NCBI RefSeq assembly: GCF_900143625.1
Contig: NZ_FRFF01000131.1
Coordinates: 100,954-164,953 of the forward strand
Reading direction: 5' to 3'
DNA: 64,000 nt
Origin: Nocardiopsis sp. JB363
Lineage (GTDB): Bacteria > Actinomycetota > Actinomycetes > Streptosporangiales > Streptosporangiaceae
Below, piece by piece: positions 9,158-17,282 of this stretch. The notes beneath the pieces were generated by a model. The model had not been told where the DNA came from. It ran no database searches and worked only from the letters and a program-made list of their open reading frames with translations. Both the position numbers and the translations under genes were made by a program. Each line of letters opens with the position of its first letter. The stretch's first letter is position 1.

Positions 9158-10308
9158 CGCCGCGTCACCTCCTCACGGTCGGCGTCGACCGACGTGGCCG
9201 GCCGCACGGGCCGCAGGGGAGAGTCGGAGAAGGAGATGTTCGGCGTCGTCCGGAGATAGGAGTGCCCCAGGGGATGCCGGATCTGCTGAACGGTTCCCCG
9301 TTCCCTCAGATAGTCGTCCTCCACCAGGGATTCGATGGTCCTGACCGGCTGCACGGGGACCCCTACCGACCCGCATTCGTCGAGGATCTCCCGTGTGGTC
9401 CGCTCGGCCGCGTAGTCGGCGATGATGGCCTGCACGTCCTCCATGTCGTCGTTCCGTTCCTGGTTGGTGGCGAACGGAACGTTCTCGGCGTCGCGGTCCA
9501 CCCCGGCGATCCGGAGGAAGTCACTCCAGTTGCGGTCCGAGTACGGCAGGACGCAGACCCAACCGTCCAGGCATCGGTGCGGTCTGCGGCTGGGCGCCAA
9601 CGTCCTGTGCCAGCCCGCGGGGCCCCGGGGCGGGATGAAGGAGAAGTCGTTGAGCTGCTCGGCGAGGTTGAAGTCGACCATCACGTCCACCATGGGGACG
9701 TCCACCCATTGGCCCCGCCCGTGCGTGTCCCGATGGTGCAGCGCCGCCAGGACGGAGTAGACGATGGTCAGGGCACAGACCTTGTCCGCCATCACGTAGG
9801 GGGCGTATCGCGGCCGGCCCCCGGACTTCGAGTAGATGTCGCACACCCCGGAGGCCGCCTGGACGGTGTCGTCGTAGGCGGGTGTATCGGCCATGGCCGA
9901 GTCACCGGCATAGCCCTGCGCGGTGCACAGGATCGCCCGCGGGTTGAGCGCTCGTACGGACTCCCAGTCCAGGCCGAATCTGCGGCGTCGGGCCGGCAGA
10001 TGGTTGGTCACGATGATGTCCGCCGACCCCAGGATCCCGCGGAGTTCCGCCAGGCCCTCCTCGGTGCTCATGTCGATCGCGATGTTGTACTTGCCATCGC
10101 CCAGGGAGTGGGCCGCTCCGCTCATCCCGGGTGCGACGCGTGCGCCGATGTGCCGCACCACGTCTCCGCGGGGCGGTTCCACCTTGACGACGGTCGCGCC
10201 CAGTTTCGCCAGCAGCCTGCCGGCCATCGGTGCCATCACCACGCTGGAGATCTCCGCGACCCGCACACCGGCCAGCGGACCGGCCCCCGTCCCTGGATCC
10301 AGATCCAC
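9151..10308 (-). CDS. CaiB/BaiF family CoA-transferase (second copy)
   Basis: The 385-residue protein starts at a GTG behind GGGGGAG. It shows the class III CoA-transferase pattern: VRVAEISSVVMAPMAGRLLA, KVEPPRGDVVRHIG, a DGKYNIAIDMSTEEG segment and a TNHLPARRRRFGLDW motif. It is shorter than, and clearly not a recent duplicate of, the 2117-3400 enzyme. Its partner acid is unknown. Co-transcription with an IclR regulator and closeness to the MHS permease suggest activation of the imported acid, an inference from gene order. Confidence 0.87.
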   Translation of the reverse strand: MDLDPGTGAGPLAGVRVAEISSVVMAPMAGRLLAKLGATVVKVEPPRGDVVRHIGARVAPGMSGAAHSLGDGKYNIAIDMSTEEGLAELRGILGSADIIVTNHLPARRRRFGLDWESVRALNPRAILCTAQGYAGDSAMADTPAYDDTVQAASGVCDIYSKSGGRPRYAPYVMADKVCALTIVYSVLAALHHRDTHGRGQWVDVPMVDVMVDFNLAEQLNDFSFIPPRGPAGWHRTLAPSRRPHRCLDGWVCVLPYSDRNWSDFLRIAGVDRDAENVPFATNQERNDDMEDVQAIIADYAAERTTREILDECGSVGVPVQPVRTIESLVEDDYLRERGTVQQIRHPLGHSYLRTTPNISFSDSPLRPVRPATSVDADREEVTRRW

Positions 10309-10338
10309 GTCGTCTCCCCCGCCCTCGGCGCCTCATCC

Positions 10339-10366
10339 GCATATCCGTTGCGTTAGCCGTATATGC
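10339..10366 (-). promoter_or_regulatory. Possible operator upstream of the CaiB-IclR operon
   Basis: GCATAT at 10339-10344 pairs with ATATGC at 10361-10366 across 16 bases, in an AT-richer patch about 31-58 bases upstream of the CoA-transferase start. An IclR autoregulatory site would be expected here, but the arms are short and the assignment is tentative. Confidence 0.3.
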
Positions 10367-10427
10367 AACTATCAGTCCGGTGGGAGCCGCTGTCAAGGAG
10401 TCGTCGCACGGCACTCGAACGTCGGGA

Positions 10428-10835
10428 TCAGCGGACCACCGAACTGAGCAGCAGACTCGTCTCGCTGTTGACCACACCGTTGATCCCGCGCATCCGGCGC
10501 GGCAACTCGTCGAAGTCACGGAGGTTCTCACAGGAGATCTCCGCGACCAGGTCCCACCCGCCATTGGTGGTGTGCAGCGCCATGATCTCGGGGAATCCCC
10601 GCAACTCGGCGATCACGTGGTCGGTGGTCCGCCCCACCACTTCGATGAACGAGATCGCCCGCACCTCCCCCGTCGCACGGTGGTCGCGCACCCGCACGCC
10701 GACCCCACGATCACGCCCTGGGACTTGAGTTTCTCGATCCTGTTGGTCACCGTGGCCCACGAGTCGGTCCGCGTGGTCGGTCGCCAAGCGACCGACCACG
10801 CGGACCGCACTGTTCTCGGGGGACACTCCCGCCAT
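10428..10835 (-). pseudogene. AsnC/Lrp-family regulator, decayed (N-terminal loss plus frameshift)
   Basis: The ligand-binding half is clear: from VRAISFIEVVGRTTDHVIAE onward through GGWDLVAEISCENLRDFDEL to the C-terminus it reads as a normal Lrp/AsnC RAM domain. The DNA-binding half is broken. Only the end of the helix-turn-helix (SWATVTNRIEKLKSQGVIVG) survives, and it is in a different frame from the RAM domain. One missing base in the G-run at 10703-10706 would join the two. Upstream of that, where the first helices should be, lies a perfect 20-bp-stem palindrome. A methionine at 10835 opens the RAM frame but would give a protein without a DNA-binding domain. Confidence 0.7.
10765..10807. 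repeat. Perfect 20-bp-stem palindrome inside the AsnC remnant
   Basis: CGGTCCGCGTGGTCGGTCGC at 10765-10784 is exactly complementary to 10788-10807, with a three-base loop (CAA). It lies 85-127 bases past the stop of the O-methyltransferase operon and could stop its transcripts, but it has no T-run. It takes the place of the expected N-terminal coding sequence of the AsnC-like gene, so it may instead be a fold-back duplication that broke the gene. Confidence 0.75.
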
Positions 10836-10891
10836 CCGTCTCTTCTCGTCCCGGTACGTGTACGCGGTCGGCGCCCCTCCCGGATCGGTGA

Positions 10892-11950
10892 TCAGACGGG
10901 GTCGGCCTCGATCACGCGGAAATCGGTTCCGGCGACCCGGTCGGAGACCGTACGCAACCGGAGACCGGAGGTCTCCAGGAGCACGGTGAAGTCCGCGAGG
11001 GTACGTTCGACGCCTCCGGCGGTCAGAACCAGCATGTTCAGGTCGCTCAGCGCGCTCTCCAAGGCCATCTCCGCGCCCGGGTCCGCGCGTTCGGACAGGA
11101 CCGGTTCGACCAGGAGCAGGCGACTTCCCTCGCCCATCGCGGAGCGGCAGTTGCGGAGGATCCGTACACAGGACTCCTCGCTCCAGTTGTGCACCACGCT
11201 CTTGAGCAGGTAGGCGTCCGCTCCCGGAGGCACCCCCTCGAAGAAGTCTCCCTCGACCACCTCGCAGCGACCGCTCAGTCCGCGTTCCTCGATGAGGGCA
11301 CGGGCCTGCTCGGCGACCTGAGGCGTTTCGAGTACCACCCCTCGCGCCCGGGGGTTCTCCGACAGGATCCGGCTGAGCAGGGTCCCGTCGCCGCCGCCGA
11401 CGTCGACGATGGTCCGGTAGTCGCCGAAGCCGTGAGCGGCGGCGATGCGCGGGGCCTCGAACCGAGCGTTCTCGGCCATGGCACCGCCGAAGAGCGCGGC
11501 GTAGTCGGGATGGGCGCCCACGTAGTCGTAGAAGGACGACCCGTGCACCTCGTCGAAGGCCGCCCGGCCGGTCTCGATGCTGTGGGTCAGGTGCAGCCAT
11601 GAGTCCCAGAACTCTCCACCGGTGAAGAGTCGGGAGATCATGCGCAGCGAGTGGTCCCGATCCTCGGTCAGGAAGCGTCCCAGGGGCGCCAGTCCGAAAC
11701 GTCCCGGCTCGGGCTCGGAGAGGAGCTCCAGGGTGACCAGCGCCCGCACGAGTCTGCGGAGCGAGGGGGTGTGCGTGCCGGTGGCCCCCGCCAGGTCGTC
11801 GATGTCGCGGTGCTTGTCGCGAAGGAGGTCGGGCAGGCGCAGTTCGACCGCCGTCCTGATGATCTGCGAGCCCATGTACCCATAGGCCATCCGGACGACG
11901 GCGGCCCTTGAGGACGCCTCGGTCTCAGCGTGGTCAGCGGTGCGATTCAT
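10892..11950 (-). CDS. SAM-dependent O-methyltransferase (plant-type/hydroxyneurosporene family)
   Basis: The 352-residue protein has an N-terminal dimerisation winged helix (about 20-95), the SAM-binding motif IVDVGGGDGTLL near 190, and VVHNWSEESC, whose histidine sits where these enzymes place the catalytic base. Family members methylate phenolic hydroxyls in natural products. Its ATG overlaps the phosphatase stop (ATGA), making it the third gene of the psuG operon. Because that operon carries the same palindrome as the aminophenol operons to the right, it may be the O-methylase of that pathway. The acceptor cannot be deduced from sequence. Confidence 0.88.
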   Translation of the reverse strand: MNRTADHAETEASSRAAVVRMAYGYMGSQIIRTAVELRLPDLLRDKHRDIDDLAGATGTHTPSLRRLVRALVTLELLSEPEPGRFGLAPLGRFLTEDRDHSLRMISRLFTGGEFWDSWLHLTHSIETGRAAFDEVHGSSFYDYVGAHPDYAALFGGAMAENARFEAPRIAAAHGFGDYRTIVDVGGGDGTLLSRILSENPRARGVVLETPQVAEQARALIEERGLSGRCEVVEGDFFEGVPPGADAYLLKSVVHNWSEESCVRILRNCRSAMGEGSRLLLVEPVLSERADPGAEMALESALSDLNMLVLTAGGVERTLADFTVLLETSGLRLRTVSDRVAGTDFRVIEADPV

Positions 11951-12612
11951 GGGTTCTCCCGGAGTAGGAGGTCGACGACCTCGGCGAAGGAGTCCGTGAT
12001 GTCCCCGGCGCCGGAGGCCAGGAGTTCGGCTTCCTCGCCCACCCCGTAGGTCACCCCGATGGTGGCCATGCCCGCCGCGCGGCCCATGCGAATGTCACCG
12101 ACGGTGTCTCCGACGACGGTGCACCGTTCCGGGTCGGTGTCGAGCAGCCCGGCGGCGTGCAGGGCCATCTCCGGGTCGGGTTTTCCCGTGGCCACCATGT
12201 CGTCGCCCACCAGGGCCTCGATCAGGTCGGCGATGTCCGTGGCGCGGACGGTCTTGCGTGCCCCGTCCAGGGTCTTGGACGTGGCCACCGCGGTCCGCGT
12301 GCCCCGCCCTCGCAGCCGGTCCAGTCCTTCACGGACGCCGGGGTAGAGGAGATCCCCTCGCCTTTCCCGCACGTAGGCGCCGAACCGCTCGCGGTACAGG
12401 GTCTTGGCCTTGACGATGTCGGGGTGCTCGGGTTCGAGGCCCATCAGTTGGGCCAGGTTCTGTTCCAAGGGCTTGCCGACGGTCGCGCGGATCTCGGCGT
12501 CGGGGAGTTCGTGCCCCATCTCCCGCAGGAGGTCGCTCGTGATCCGGGTGATGGCCGCGGGGCTGTCGACCAGTGTTCCGTCCAGGTCGAAGATGACCGC
12601 TCGTGCGCTCAC
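11947..12612 (-). CDS. HAD-superfamily phosphatase (phosphoglycolate phosphatase-like)
   Basis: The 221-residue protein begins with the HAD nucleophile motif FDLDGTLVDSPAAI and carries TSKTLDGARK (motif II region) and VVGDTVGDIRMGRAAGM (motif IV). The alpha-helical cap between residues 15 and 85 is the C1 type. The GTG start overlaps the psuG stop (GTGA). One HAD family (HDHD1 in animals) removes phosphate from pseudouridine 5'-phosphate, so a role beside PsuG is possible. Phosphoglycolate or another sugar phosphate is equally compatible. Confidence 0.85.
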   Translation of the reverse strand: MSARAVIFDLDGTLVDSPAAITRITSDLLREMGHELPDAEIRATVGKPLEQNLAQLMGLEPEHPDIVKAKTLYRERFGAYVRERRGDLLYPGVREGLDRLRGRGTRTAVATSKTLDGARKTVRATDIADLIEALVGDDMVATGKPDPEMALHAAGLLDTDPERCTVVGDTVGDIRMGRAAGMATIGVTYGVGEEAELLASGAGDITDSFAEVVDLLLRENP

Positions 12613-13529
12613 GCTCCCGCCTCCTCCACGCTCATGGCGACGGCCAACTGCCCGGAGAGTCGGGCGTTGCTGACCAGGACGGCCTTGGTGGCCCTTCCAC
12701 TGCGTCCGCCGGTCGCCTTCACCACGGCCTTCATGAGGAAGGGACTGAGGGCGTTGCCGGTCACACCCGTCCGCTCGGCCTCGGCCAGCGCCTCGGTGAC
12801 GGCGGTGTCGATCTCCTGGGGGTCGAGGGCCTCCTCCTCGGGGATCGGCGCGGTGAGCAGCACCGTTCCGTCCCCGTTGAGGTCCCAGTGCAGGCGGGCC
12901 GCGCGGGCGACCGTTTCCATGTCGTCCACCCTGGTGACGGGGATCCCCGATGAGCGGGCGTAGAAGGCGGGGAACTCGTCGTACCGGTATCCCAGGAGCG
13001 GGACCCCCGCGGTCTCCAGGTACTCGACCGTCAGCGGCAGGTCGAGGATGCTCTTGGCACCCGCGCAGACGACCACCACCCTGGTCCGGGTGAACTGGAG
13101 CAGGTCCGCGGAGATGTCGAAGGTGCGCTGGGCGTCGCGGTGGACGCCTCCGATCCCCGCGGTCGAAAAGACCGGGATACCGGCGAGCCGGGCGATCACG
13201 ATGGTCGAGGCCACGGTCGTGGCCCCGTGGGCGCCGCGGGCGAGCGCGAGGCCGAGGTCACGGCTGCTGACCTTGGCGATGTCGTCGGAGCGTCCGAAGA
13301 GGTCGATCTGCTTGTCGTCCATACCGACGACGAACTCGCCGTCGATGATCCCGATGGTGGCGGGTACGGCACCGGCGTCCCGTACGGCCGACTCGATGGC
13401 CTGGGCGATCTCGACGTTGAGCGGGTAGTCGGGGCCGTGAGCGATGAGCGAGGACTCCAGGGCCACGACAGGACGCCCGTCGGCCTGCGCGGCACGGACC
13501 TCCTCGTTGACTTTGAGTGGGGGGGCCAT
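12609..13529 (-). CDS. psuG: Pseudouridine-5'-phosphate glycosidase
   Basis: The 306-residue protein closely follows PsuG: ALESSLIAHG near residue 25, the GIIDGEFVVGM segment, VSSRDLGLALARGAHGATTV, and CAGAKSILDLPLTVEYLET containing the expected Schiff-base lysine. The enzyme reversibly splits pseudouridine 5'-phosphate to uracil and ribose 5-phosphate. I start it at the ATG at 13529 behind AAGGAG; the longer frame to 13568 is not needed. No pseudouridine kinase (PsuK) is adjacent, which is unusual. PsuG-fold enzymes also build C-glycosides in some natural-product clusters, so recruitment to the neighbouring pathway is possible. Confidence 0.92.
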   Translation of the reverse strand: MAPPLKVNEEVRAAQADGRPVVALESSLIAHGPDYPLNVEIAQAIESAVRDAGAVPATIGIIDGEFVVGMDDKQIDLFGRSDDIAKVSSRDLGLALARGAHGATTVASTIVIARLAGIPVFSTAGIGGVHRDAQRTFDISADLLQFTRTRVVVVCAGAKSILDLPLTVEYLETAGVPLLGYRYDEFPAFYARSSGIPVTRVDDMETVARAARLHWDLNGDGTVLLTAPIPEEEALDPQEIDTAVTEALAEAERTGVTGNALSPFLMKAVVKATGGRSGRATKAVLVSNARLSGQLAVAMSVEEAGA

Positions 13530-13579
13530 GTCTTTGCTCCTTCGCTTCTCACCTGTGGTGGGGGGCACTGGGTTTCAGC

Positions 13580-13603
13580 GTGCCGCCCGGTCATGGGCGG
13601 CAC
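13580..13603 (-). terminator. Hairpin between the DHA2 exporter and psuG
   Basis: GTGCCGCCC at 13580-13588 pairs with GGGCGGCAC at 13595-13603. It lies 52 bases past the exporter stop and is well placed to end that transcript. It also lies between the TCACG palindrome and the psuG start, so it might attenuate psuG if transcription begins upstream of it. Confidence 0.5.
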
Positions 13604-13604
13604 A

Positions 13605-13620
13605 TCACGTGTTCGCGTGA
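13605..13620 (-). promoter_or_regulatory. TCACG-N6-CGTGA palindrome, site 1 (upstream of psuG operon)
   Basis: This 16-bp element reads TCACGTGTTCGCGTGA on the plus strand and TCACGCGAACACGTGA on the minus strand, 76 bases before the psuG start. It shares arms, spacing and most of its spacer with the sites at 17283 and 33135, and arms with the one at 29406. It is a likely binding site for a dimeric regulator. Confidence 0.6.
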
Positions 13621-13654
13621 GCCGCCCGACCCCGTGGTGGGGCCGGGCGCGCGG

Positions 13655-15151
13655 TCAGGTACGTGCGGACGCGGAGTCGCTGATCTCCTCCGGCGTGGGT
13701 GGGGCCCCGGGCTCCGGTTGGGCGGCGCGGGGCAGCAGGGGGACCAGGATCAGGGCGATCAAGAAGGCCCCGGCGTTGTACCAGAGCGTCGTGGCGGCGG
13801 CGTCGGAGAACGCCTCACCGCGGTTCGGTCCCGCGGGGTCTCCGGTGGCGAGCCAGAAGAAGAGCACGCCGACCACGGCCACACCCATGGCCGTGCCGAG
13901 CTGCATGACGGCGTTGGCGACGCCGGACCCGGCTCCGGCGTTCTCCTCCCCTACGTCGGCCAGTACGACACTGGCCAGGATGGGAACGCACATGCCCATT
14001 CCCAAGCCGGTGACGAGTACCGGTAGCGCGACCTGCCACCAGGTCGCGGCCGGACCGATGACGGACAGGACGCCGATCAGGGCGAGCACGCCGAGCAGCA
14101 TGACCGCCACGCCTATACCGATCACACGGCGCCCGTGGGTGGTGGAGTAGGCCTGGGCGACCCCGGACATCAGGGTGATGCCGACGGGCCAGCTGACCAC
14201 GGCGACGGCGGTGAGCATCGGTGTCCAGCCCTGGCCGAGTTGGAGGTTGTAGGTCAGGACGAGGAAGAGTGAGGCCAGGCCGGAGAAGAGAACGAACATC
14301 ACGACTGCCCCGGCCGTGAAGGAACGGTGGGTGAAAAGGGACGGCGGCACCAGTGCCGAACCCGTGGTGCGGTCCCTGTTCCTCTGGTGCAGGACGAACA
14401 GGATCATGAGTGGGACGGAGGCGACGAGCAGGCTCAGCGACAGCATGTCCCAGCCGCGTTCACGTCCCTGGATGAGCGGGAACATGAGGGCGAACATCGC
14501 CAGGCTGACGAGGACGATGCCGACCAGGTCGAGACGGAGCGGGTCGGTCGCCCTGTTCTCGGGCATGAGCCACAGGGCCAGGGCGATGGCGAGCGCGCCC
14601 AGCGGGACGTTGACGTAGAAGATGGCGCGCCAGCCCAGGCCGAAGATGTCGGCCTCGGTGAGGACCGCGCCCAGGAGCGGGCCGCTGACGTTGGCCAGGC
14701 TGAGTGTGATGCCGTAGAAGACGAAGGCCTTCGCCCGGTCCTTGTGGTCGAACAGCACGATGATGATCGACATCACCTGGGGCACCATCAGGGCCGCGGT
14801 GAGGCCCTGGACGAGCCGGCCGGCGATGAGCACCTCGGCCGTGGGCGCGGCGCCGCACACCACCGAGGCCACCGTGAAGCCGGCCATCCCGATGAGGAAC
14901 ATCCGCTTGCGGCCGAGGATGTCGCCGAGGCGCCCACCGGTGATCAGGGCCAGCGCGAAGGTCAGGGAGTAGCCCGCCAGGATCCACTGGGCCGCCGAGT
15001 ACTCGGCGCCGAGGCTGCTCTGGAGACGGGGCAGGACGATGTTGACGATGGTCGCGTCGGCGAGGTCCATGAACAGGGCGAGGAGGACCACCCCCAGGAC
15101 CACCCACCTCTTGCCGCTTCGGGCCATGGGTGGGGTGTGCACTTCCGTCAT
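13655..15151 (-). CDS. DHA2-family multidrug MFS exporter (14 TM, EmrB/QacA type)
   Basis: The 498-residue membrane protein has the DHA2 opening ALFMDLADATIVNIVLPRLQ, the motif A loop GGRLGDILGRKRMFLIG, motif C-like GPLLGAVLTEADIFGLGWR, and about fourteen hydrophobic segments. Such proteins export drugs and secondary metabolites with proton exchange. The ATG at 15151 follows GGAG at six bases. It is divergent from a MarR-type regulator with a perfect operator-like palindrome between them, the classic repressor/efflux layout. It could be the self-resistance pump of the adjacent cluster, but a general drug pump cannot be excluded. Confidence 0.9.
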   Translation of the reverse strand: MTEVHTPPMARSGKRWVVLGVVLLALFMDLADATIVNIVLPRLQSSLGAEYSAAQWILAGYSLTFALALITGGRLGDILGRKRMFLIGMAGFTVASVVCGAAPTAEVLIAGRLVQGLTAALMVPQVMSIIIVLFDHKDRAKAFVFYGITLSLANVSGPLLGAVLTEADIFGLGWRAIFYVNVPLGALAIALALWLMPENRATDPLRLDLVGIVLVSLAMFALMFPLIQGRERGWDMLSLSLLVASVPLMILFVLHQRNRDRTTGSALVPPSLFTHRSFTAGAVVMFVLFSGLASLFLVLTYNLQLGQGWTPMLTAVAVVSWPVGITLMSGVAQAYSTTHGRRVIGIGVAVMLLGVLALIGVLSVIGPAATWWQVALPVLVTGLGMGMCVPILASVVLADVGEENAGAGSGVANAVMQLGTAMGVAVVGVLFFWLATGDPAGPNRGEAFSDAAATTLWYNAGAFLIALILVPLLPRAAQPEPGAPPTPEEISDSASART

Positions 15152-15215
15152 GGTGGGCTCCGCTACAGGAAGGTAGGATCAAAAATAAGGCAACTTAGAG
15201 AATGACTAATCTAGT

Positions 15216-15236
15216 GTCTCTCTATTTTAGAGAGAC
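15216..15236. promoter_or_regulatory. MarR-type operator between efflux pump and marR gene
   Basis: GTCTCTCTA at 15216-15224 is a perfect inverted repeat of TAGAGAGAC at 15228-15236 with a three-base spacer. A related half-site (TTAGAGA) occurs at about 15195. The element lies 20 bases before the regulator GTG and about 65 bases before the exporter ATG, in a local AT-rich patch. Binding by the MarR-like protein would shut both promoters. Confidence 0.75.
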
Positions 15237-15255
15237 TATGGGAAGGGTGAGCGCA

Positions 15256-15723
15256 GTGTCAACGTCCCAGGACGACACCAAGGCCCTCTATAAGGAACTC
15301 CGTGTGGGAGCCTCCCTGGCCGTGCGGTTCCACTCGGCCCTCGCGGCGTACGCGGGCATCAACATCACCGACATCACCTGCCTGGGTGCCCTGGACAAGA
15401 ACGGTCCGATGAGCCCCGGCGAGCTGGCCGGGCACGTGGGGCTGTCGCGCGGCGGAGCCATCACCGCCGTCATCGACCGATTGGAGAGGGCGGGGTTCGT
15501 CCGACGCGGCCGCGACGCGACGGATCGCAGGAAGGTCGTTGTCGAACTCGTCCGCGACGGCGCGTACGCGCGGCTGACCGCGACCTTCGACGCCCTCGGG
15601 CACTCCTACATCGAGACCATCGAGCAATACTCCGAGGAGGAGCGCGACCTGCTCCTGGAGTTCAACCGGCGGGTCAACGCCCGGCTCCAGGAACGGATCG
15701 GCGAGCTCCAGGAGCGCGCATGA
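15256..15723 (+). CDS. MarR-family transcriptional regulator
   Basis: The 155-residue protein has the winged helix at about 45-105 (MSPGELAGHVGLSRGGAITA, VIDRLERAGFVRR) followed by the MarR wing GRDATDRRKVVVELV and a C-terminal dimerisation helix. The GTG at 15256 is preferred because GGAAGGG precedes it at good spacing; in-frame starts at 15202 and 15238 would place the operator inside or against the coding region. It probably represses the divergent DHA2 exporter and itself until a phenolic ligand binds. Its last 50 bases overlap the 3' end of the gene on the other strand. Confidence 0.88.
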   Translation: MSTSQDDTKALYKELRVGASLAVRFHSALAAYAGINITDITCLGALDKNGPMSPGELAGHVGLSRGGAITAVIDRLERAGFVRRGRDATDRRKVVVELVRDGAYARLTATFDALGHSYIETIEQYSEEERDLLLEFNRRVNARLQERIGELQERA

Positions 15724-17134
15724 CCACCACGTTCCCCTCGGTGCCGTACCCCAGGACGTCCTGGGCGTACTGCTCGTCGTCGAAGGTCACCATGACCCAG
15801 TCGGCACCGGGTTCCGAGGAGACGGGAAACGCCTGGGGATGTGGTCCCCCCGAGACGTAGGGCGCGTCGATCTCCCCCAGCCTCCGCAGGTCCATGTCAT
15901 AGACCTTGTACACGCGTTGGGCGTCGTCGGTGGCCAACGCCCACCACCTGCCACCCGCGCGCCGCAGCACGCAACCCTCCGTGCGCCGGGAGGCCGTGTC
16001 CACGGCGGCGACCGTCATGGGCGCGGACAGATCCGCCCCGGGTTCGGACACGGCGAGGACGGGGCGGAACTCCAGTTCGGGCACCAACCGGACGACGTCG
16101 GCGTAGAGCACGTGCCAGCGCCCGTCGATCCTGGCCAGCGACGGCTCCCAGGCGCTCAGGGTGGACGGCGCGGCCAACCGTGTGTTCGGGATGACGTGCA
16201 CCCCCGTGAGCAGATCCGCGTCGGTACGCGCGCACCGTACGTGCACCCCCGGGGTGGGGAGGTCTCCTCCGCACACCACCAGGGAGAAGTAGCCAGAGGC
16301 CTCGTCGTATACCACGTGCCCGGCGTTGTCCCCGGTCACGATGCCGTCATGGGCGAAGAACAACTTGGCGGTCTGCCGCATCCGGTCCGGTGCGTCGGGG
16401 TCGAACTCCCACACCGCCCAGTGCGCCTCCTGCGCGAAGCCCATCCCGGCGCACCCGGCGGTGAGGAAGAACCGGCCGTCGCGTGTGTAGGGGCGCCCGT
16501 CGGCGTGGGTGATCAGCTGTGGATCGCGCAGGCCCACCTGACCGAAGTAGCCCGCGCGTACCCGCCGCAGCCCGGCGCCCGACGCTCCGAAGGCGCACTC
16601 CCACCGCCCCAGGAGCCCCGGGTCCCGTAGGTCCACCAGGGAGCGCACGTCGGCGCCCCTGCCCAGCAGCGGGTCGCCCCACTCCGCGCCCTCGTCACGG
16701 ACCAGCGCGGTCACGACGTTGCCGGTGACGGTGACGGCCAGCTGGTGAGGCAGGACCGGACGGACCGGCGCGTCCGCCGCGACGGTCGTTGTGCCATCCA
16801 CGGTCACTTCCAGCCGGACCTGTCCGACCCCGGCGTCGTAGACGACCACGACCCCGTCCTCCGAGCCCTCCTCACCGCTGCGAAGCCCTGCCGTCACCGT
16901 GCCCCCCGCCGTCGCGGCTCCCCCGATCGGGTCGGCACCGACGTCCACGAGAACGGTCGAGAAGGGGGCGACCGGTGCGTGCCCGGTGAGCACCGTTCGC
17001 CCGGCACCGCCCTTCAAGACCTCGGGATCGTCGGTGTCGAACACGACGAACCCCGGCGCGATGAGGTCGAAGGGGCGGAAGCGGTGGCTGATCTCGAAGC
17101 GCAGGTCGCTCAGGGGCGTCCGGATGGAACTCAT
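15674..17134 (-). CDS. Putative five-bladed beta-propeller protein, GH43/GH32-like
   Basis: I do not recognise a characterised family for this 486-residue protein. The C-terminal 300 residues look like a glycosidase-type beta-propeller: RDPQLITHADGRPYTRDGRF, LSAWEPSLARIDGRWHVLYAD, and GGRWWALATDDAQRVYKVYD resemble the repeated blades of GH43/GH32/GH68 proteins. The N-terminal third is a beta-rich region. No signal peptide is seen. I start it at the ATG at 17134, behind AGAGGA; the ATG at 17149 is also possible. It diverges from the aldo/keto reductase operon with palindrome site 2 between them. A role in removing or adding a sugar on a product is only a guess. Confidence 0.6.
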   Translation of the reverse strand: MSSIRTPLSDLRFEISHRFRPFDLIAPGFVVFDTDDPEVLKGGAGRTVLTGHAPVAPFSTVLVDVGADPIGGAATAGGTVTAGLRSGEEGSEDGVVVVYDAGVGQVRLEVTVDGTTTVAADAPVRPVLPHQLAVTVTGNVVTALVRDEGAEWGDPLLGRGADVRSLVDLRDPGLLGRWECAFGASGAGLRRVRAGYFGQVGLRDPQLITHADGRPYTRDGRFFLTAGCAGMGFAQEAHWAVWEFDPDAPDRMRQTAKLFFAHDGIVTGDNAGHVVYDEASGYFSLVVCGGDLPTPGVHVRCARTDADLLTGVHVIPNTRLAAPSTLSAWEPSLARIDGRWHVLYADVVRLVPELEFRPVLAVSEPGADLSAPMTVAAVDTASRRTEGCVLRRAGGRWWALATDDAQRVYKVYDMDLRRLGEIDAPYVSGGPHPQAFPVSSEPGADWVMVTFDDEQYAQDVLGYGTEGNVVVMRAPGARRSVPGAGR

Positions 17135-17282
17135 ACTCGTCCTCTCCATGGCGGTCCGGACACGTCCGCGCCCGGGCTCCGAGCCTCACACCCCACTGAT
17201 CCGACGAACATCCCGAAACCTCGCCAGAGCCTCCCGGTCCGATGCGCCGCGTACGTGTCCGGCCGCCGGGGACCACGCGAAA

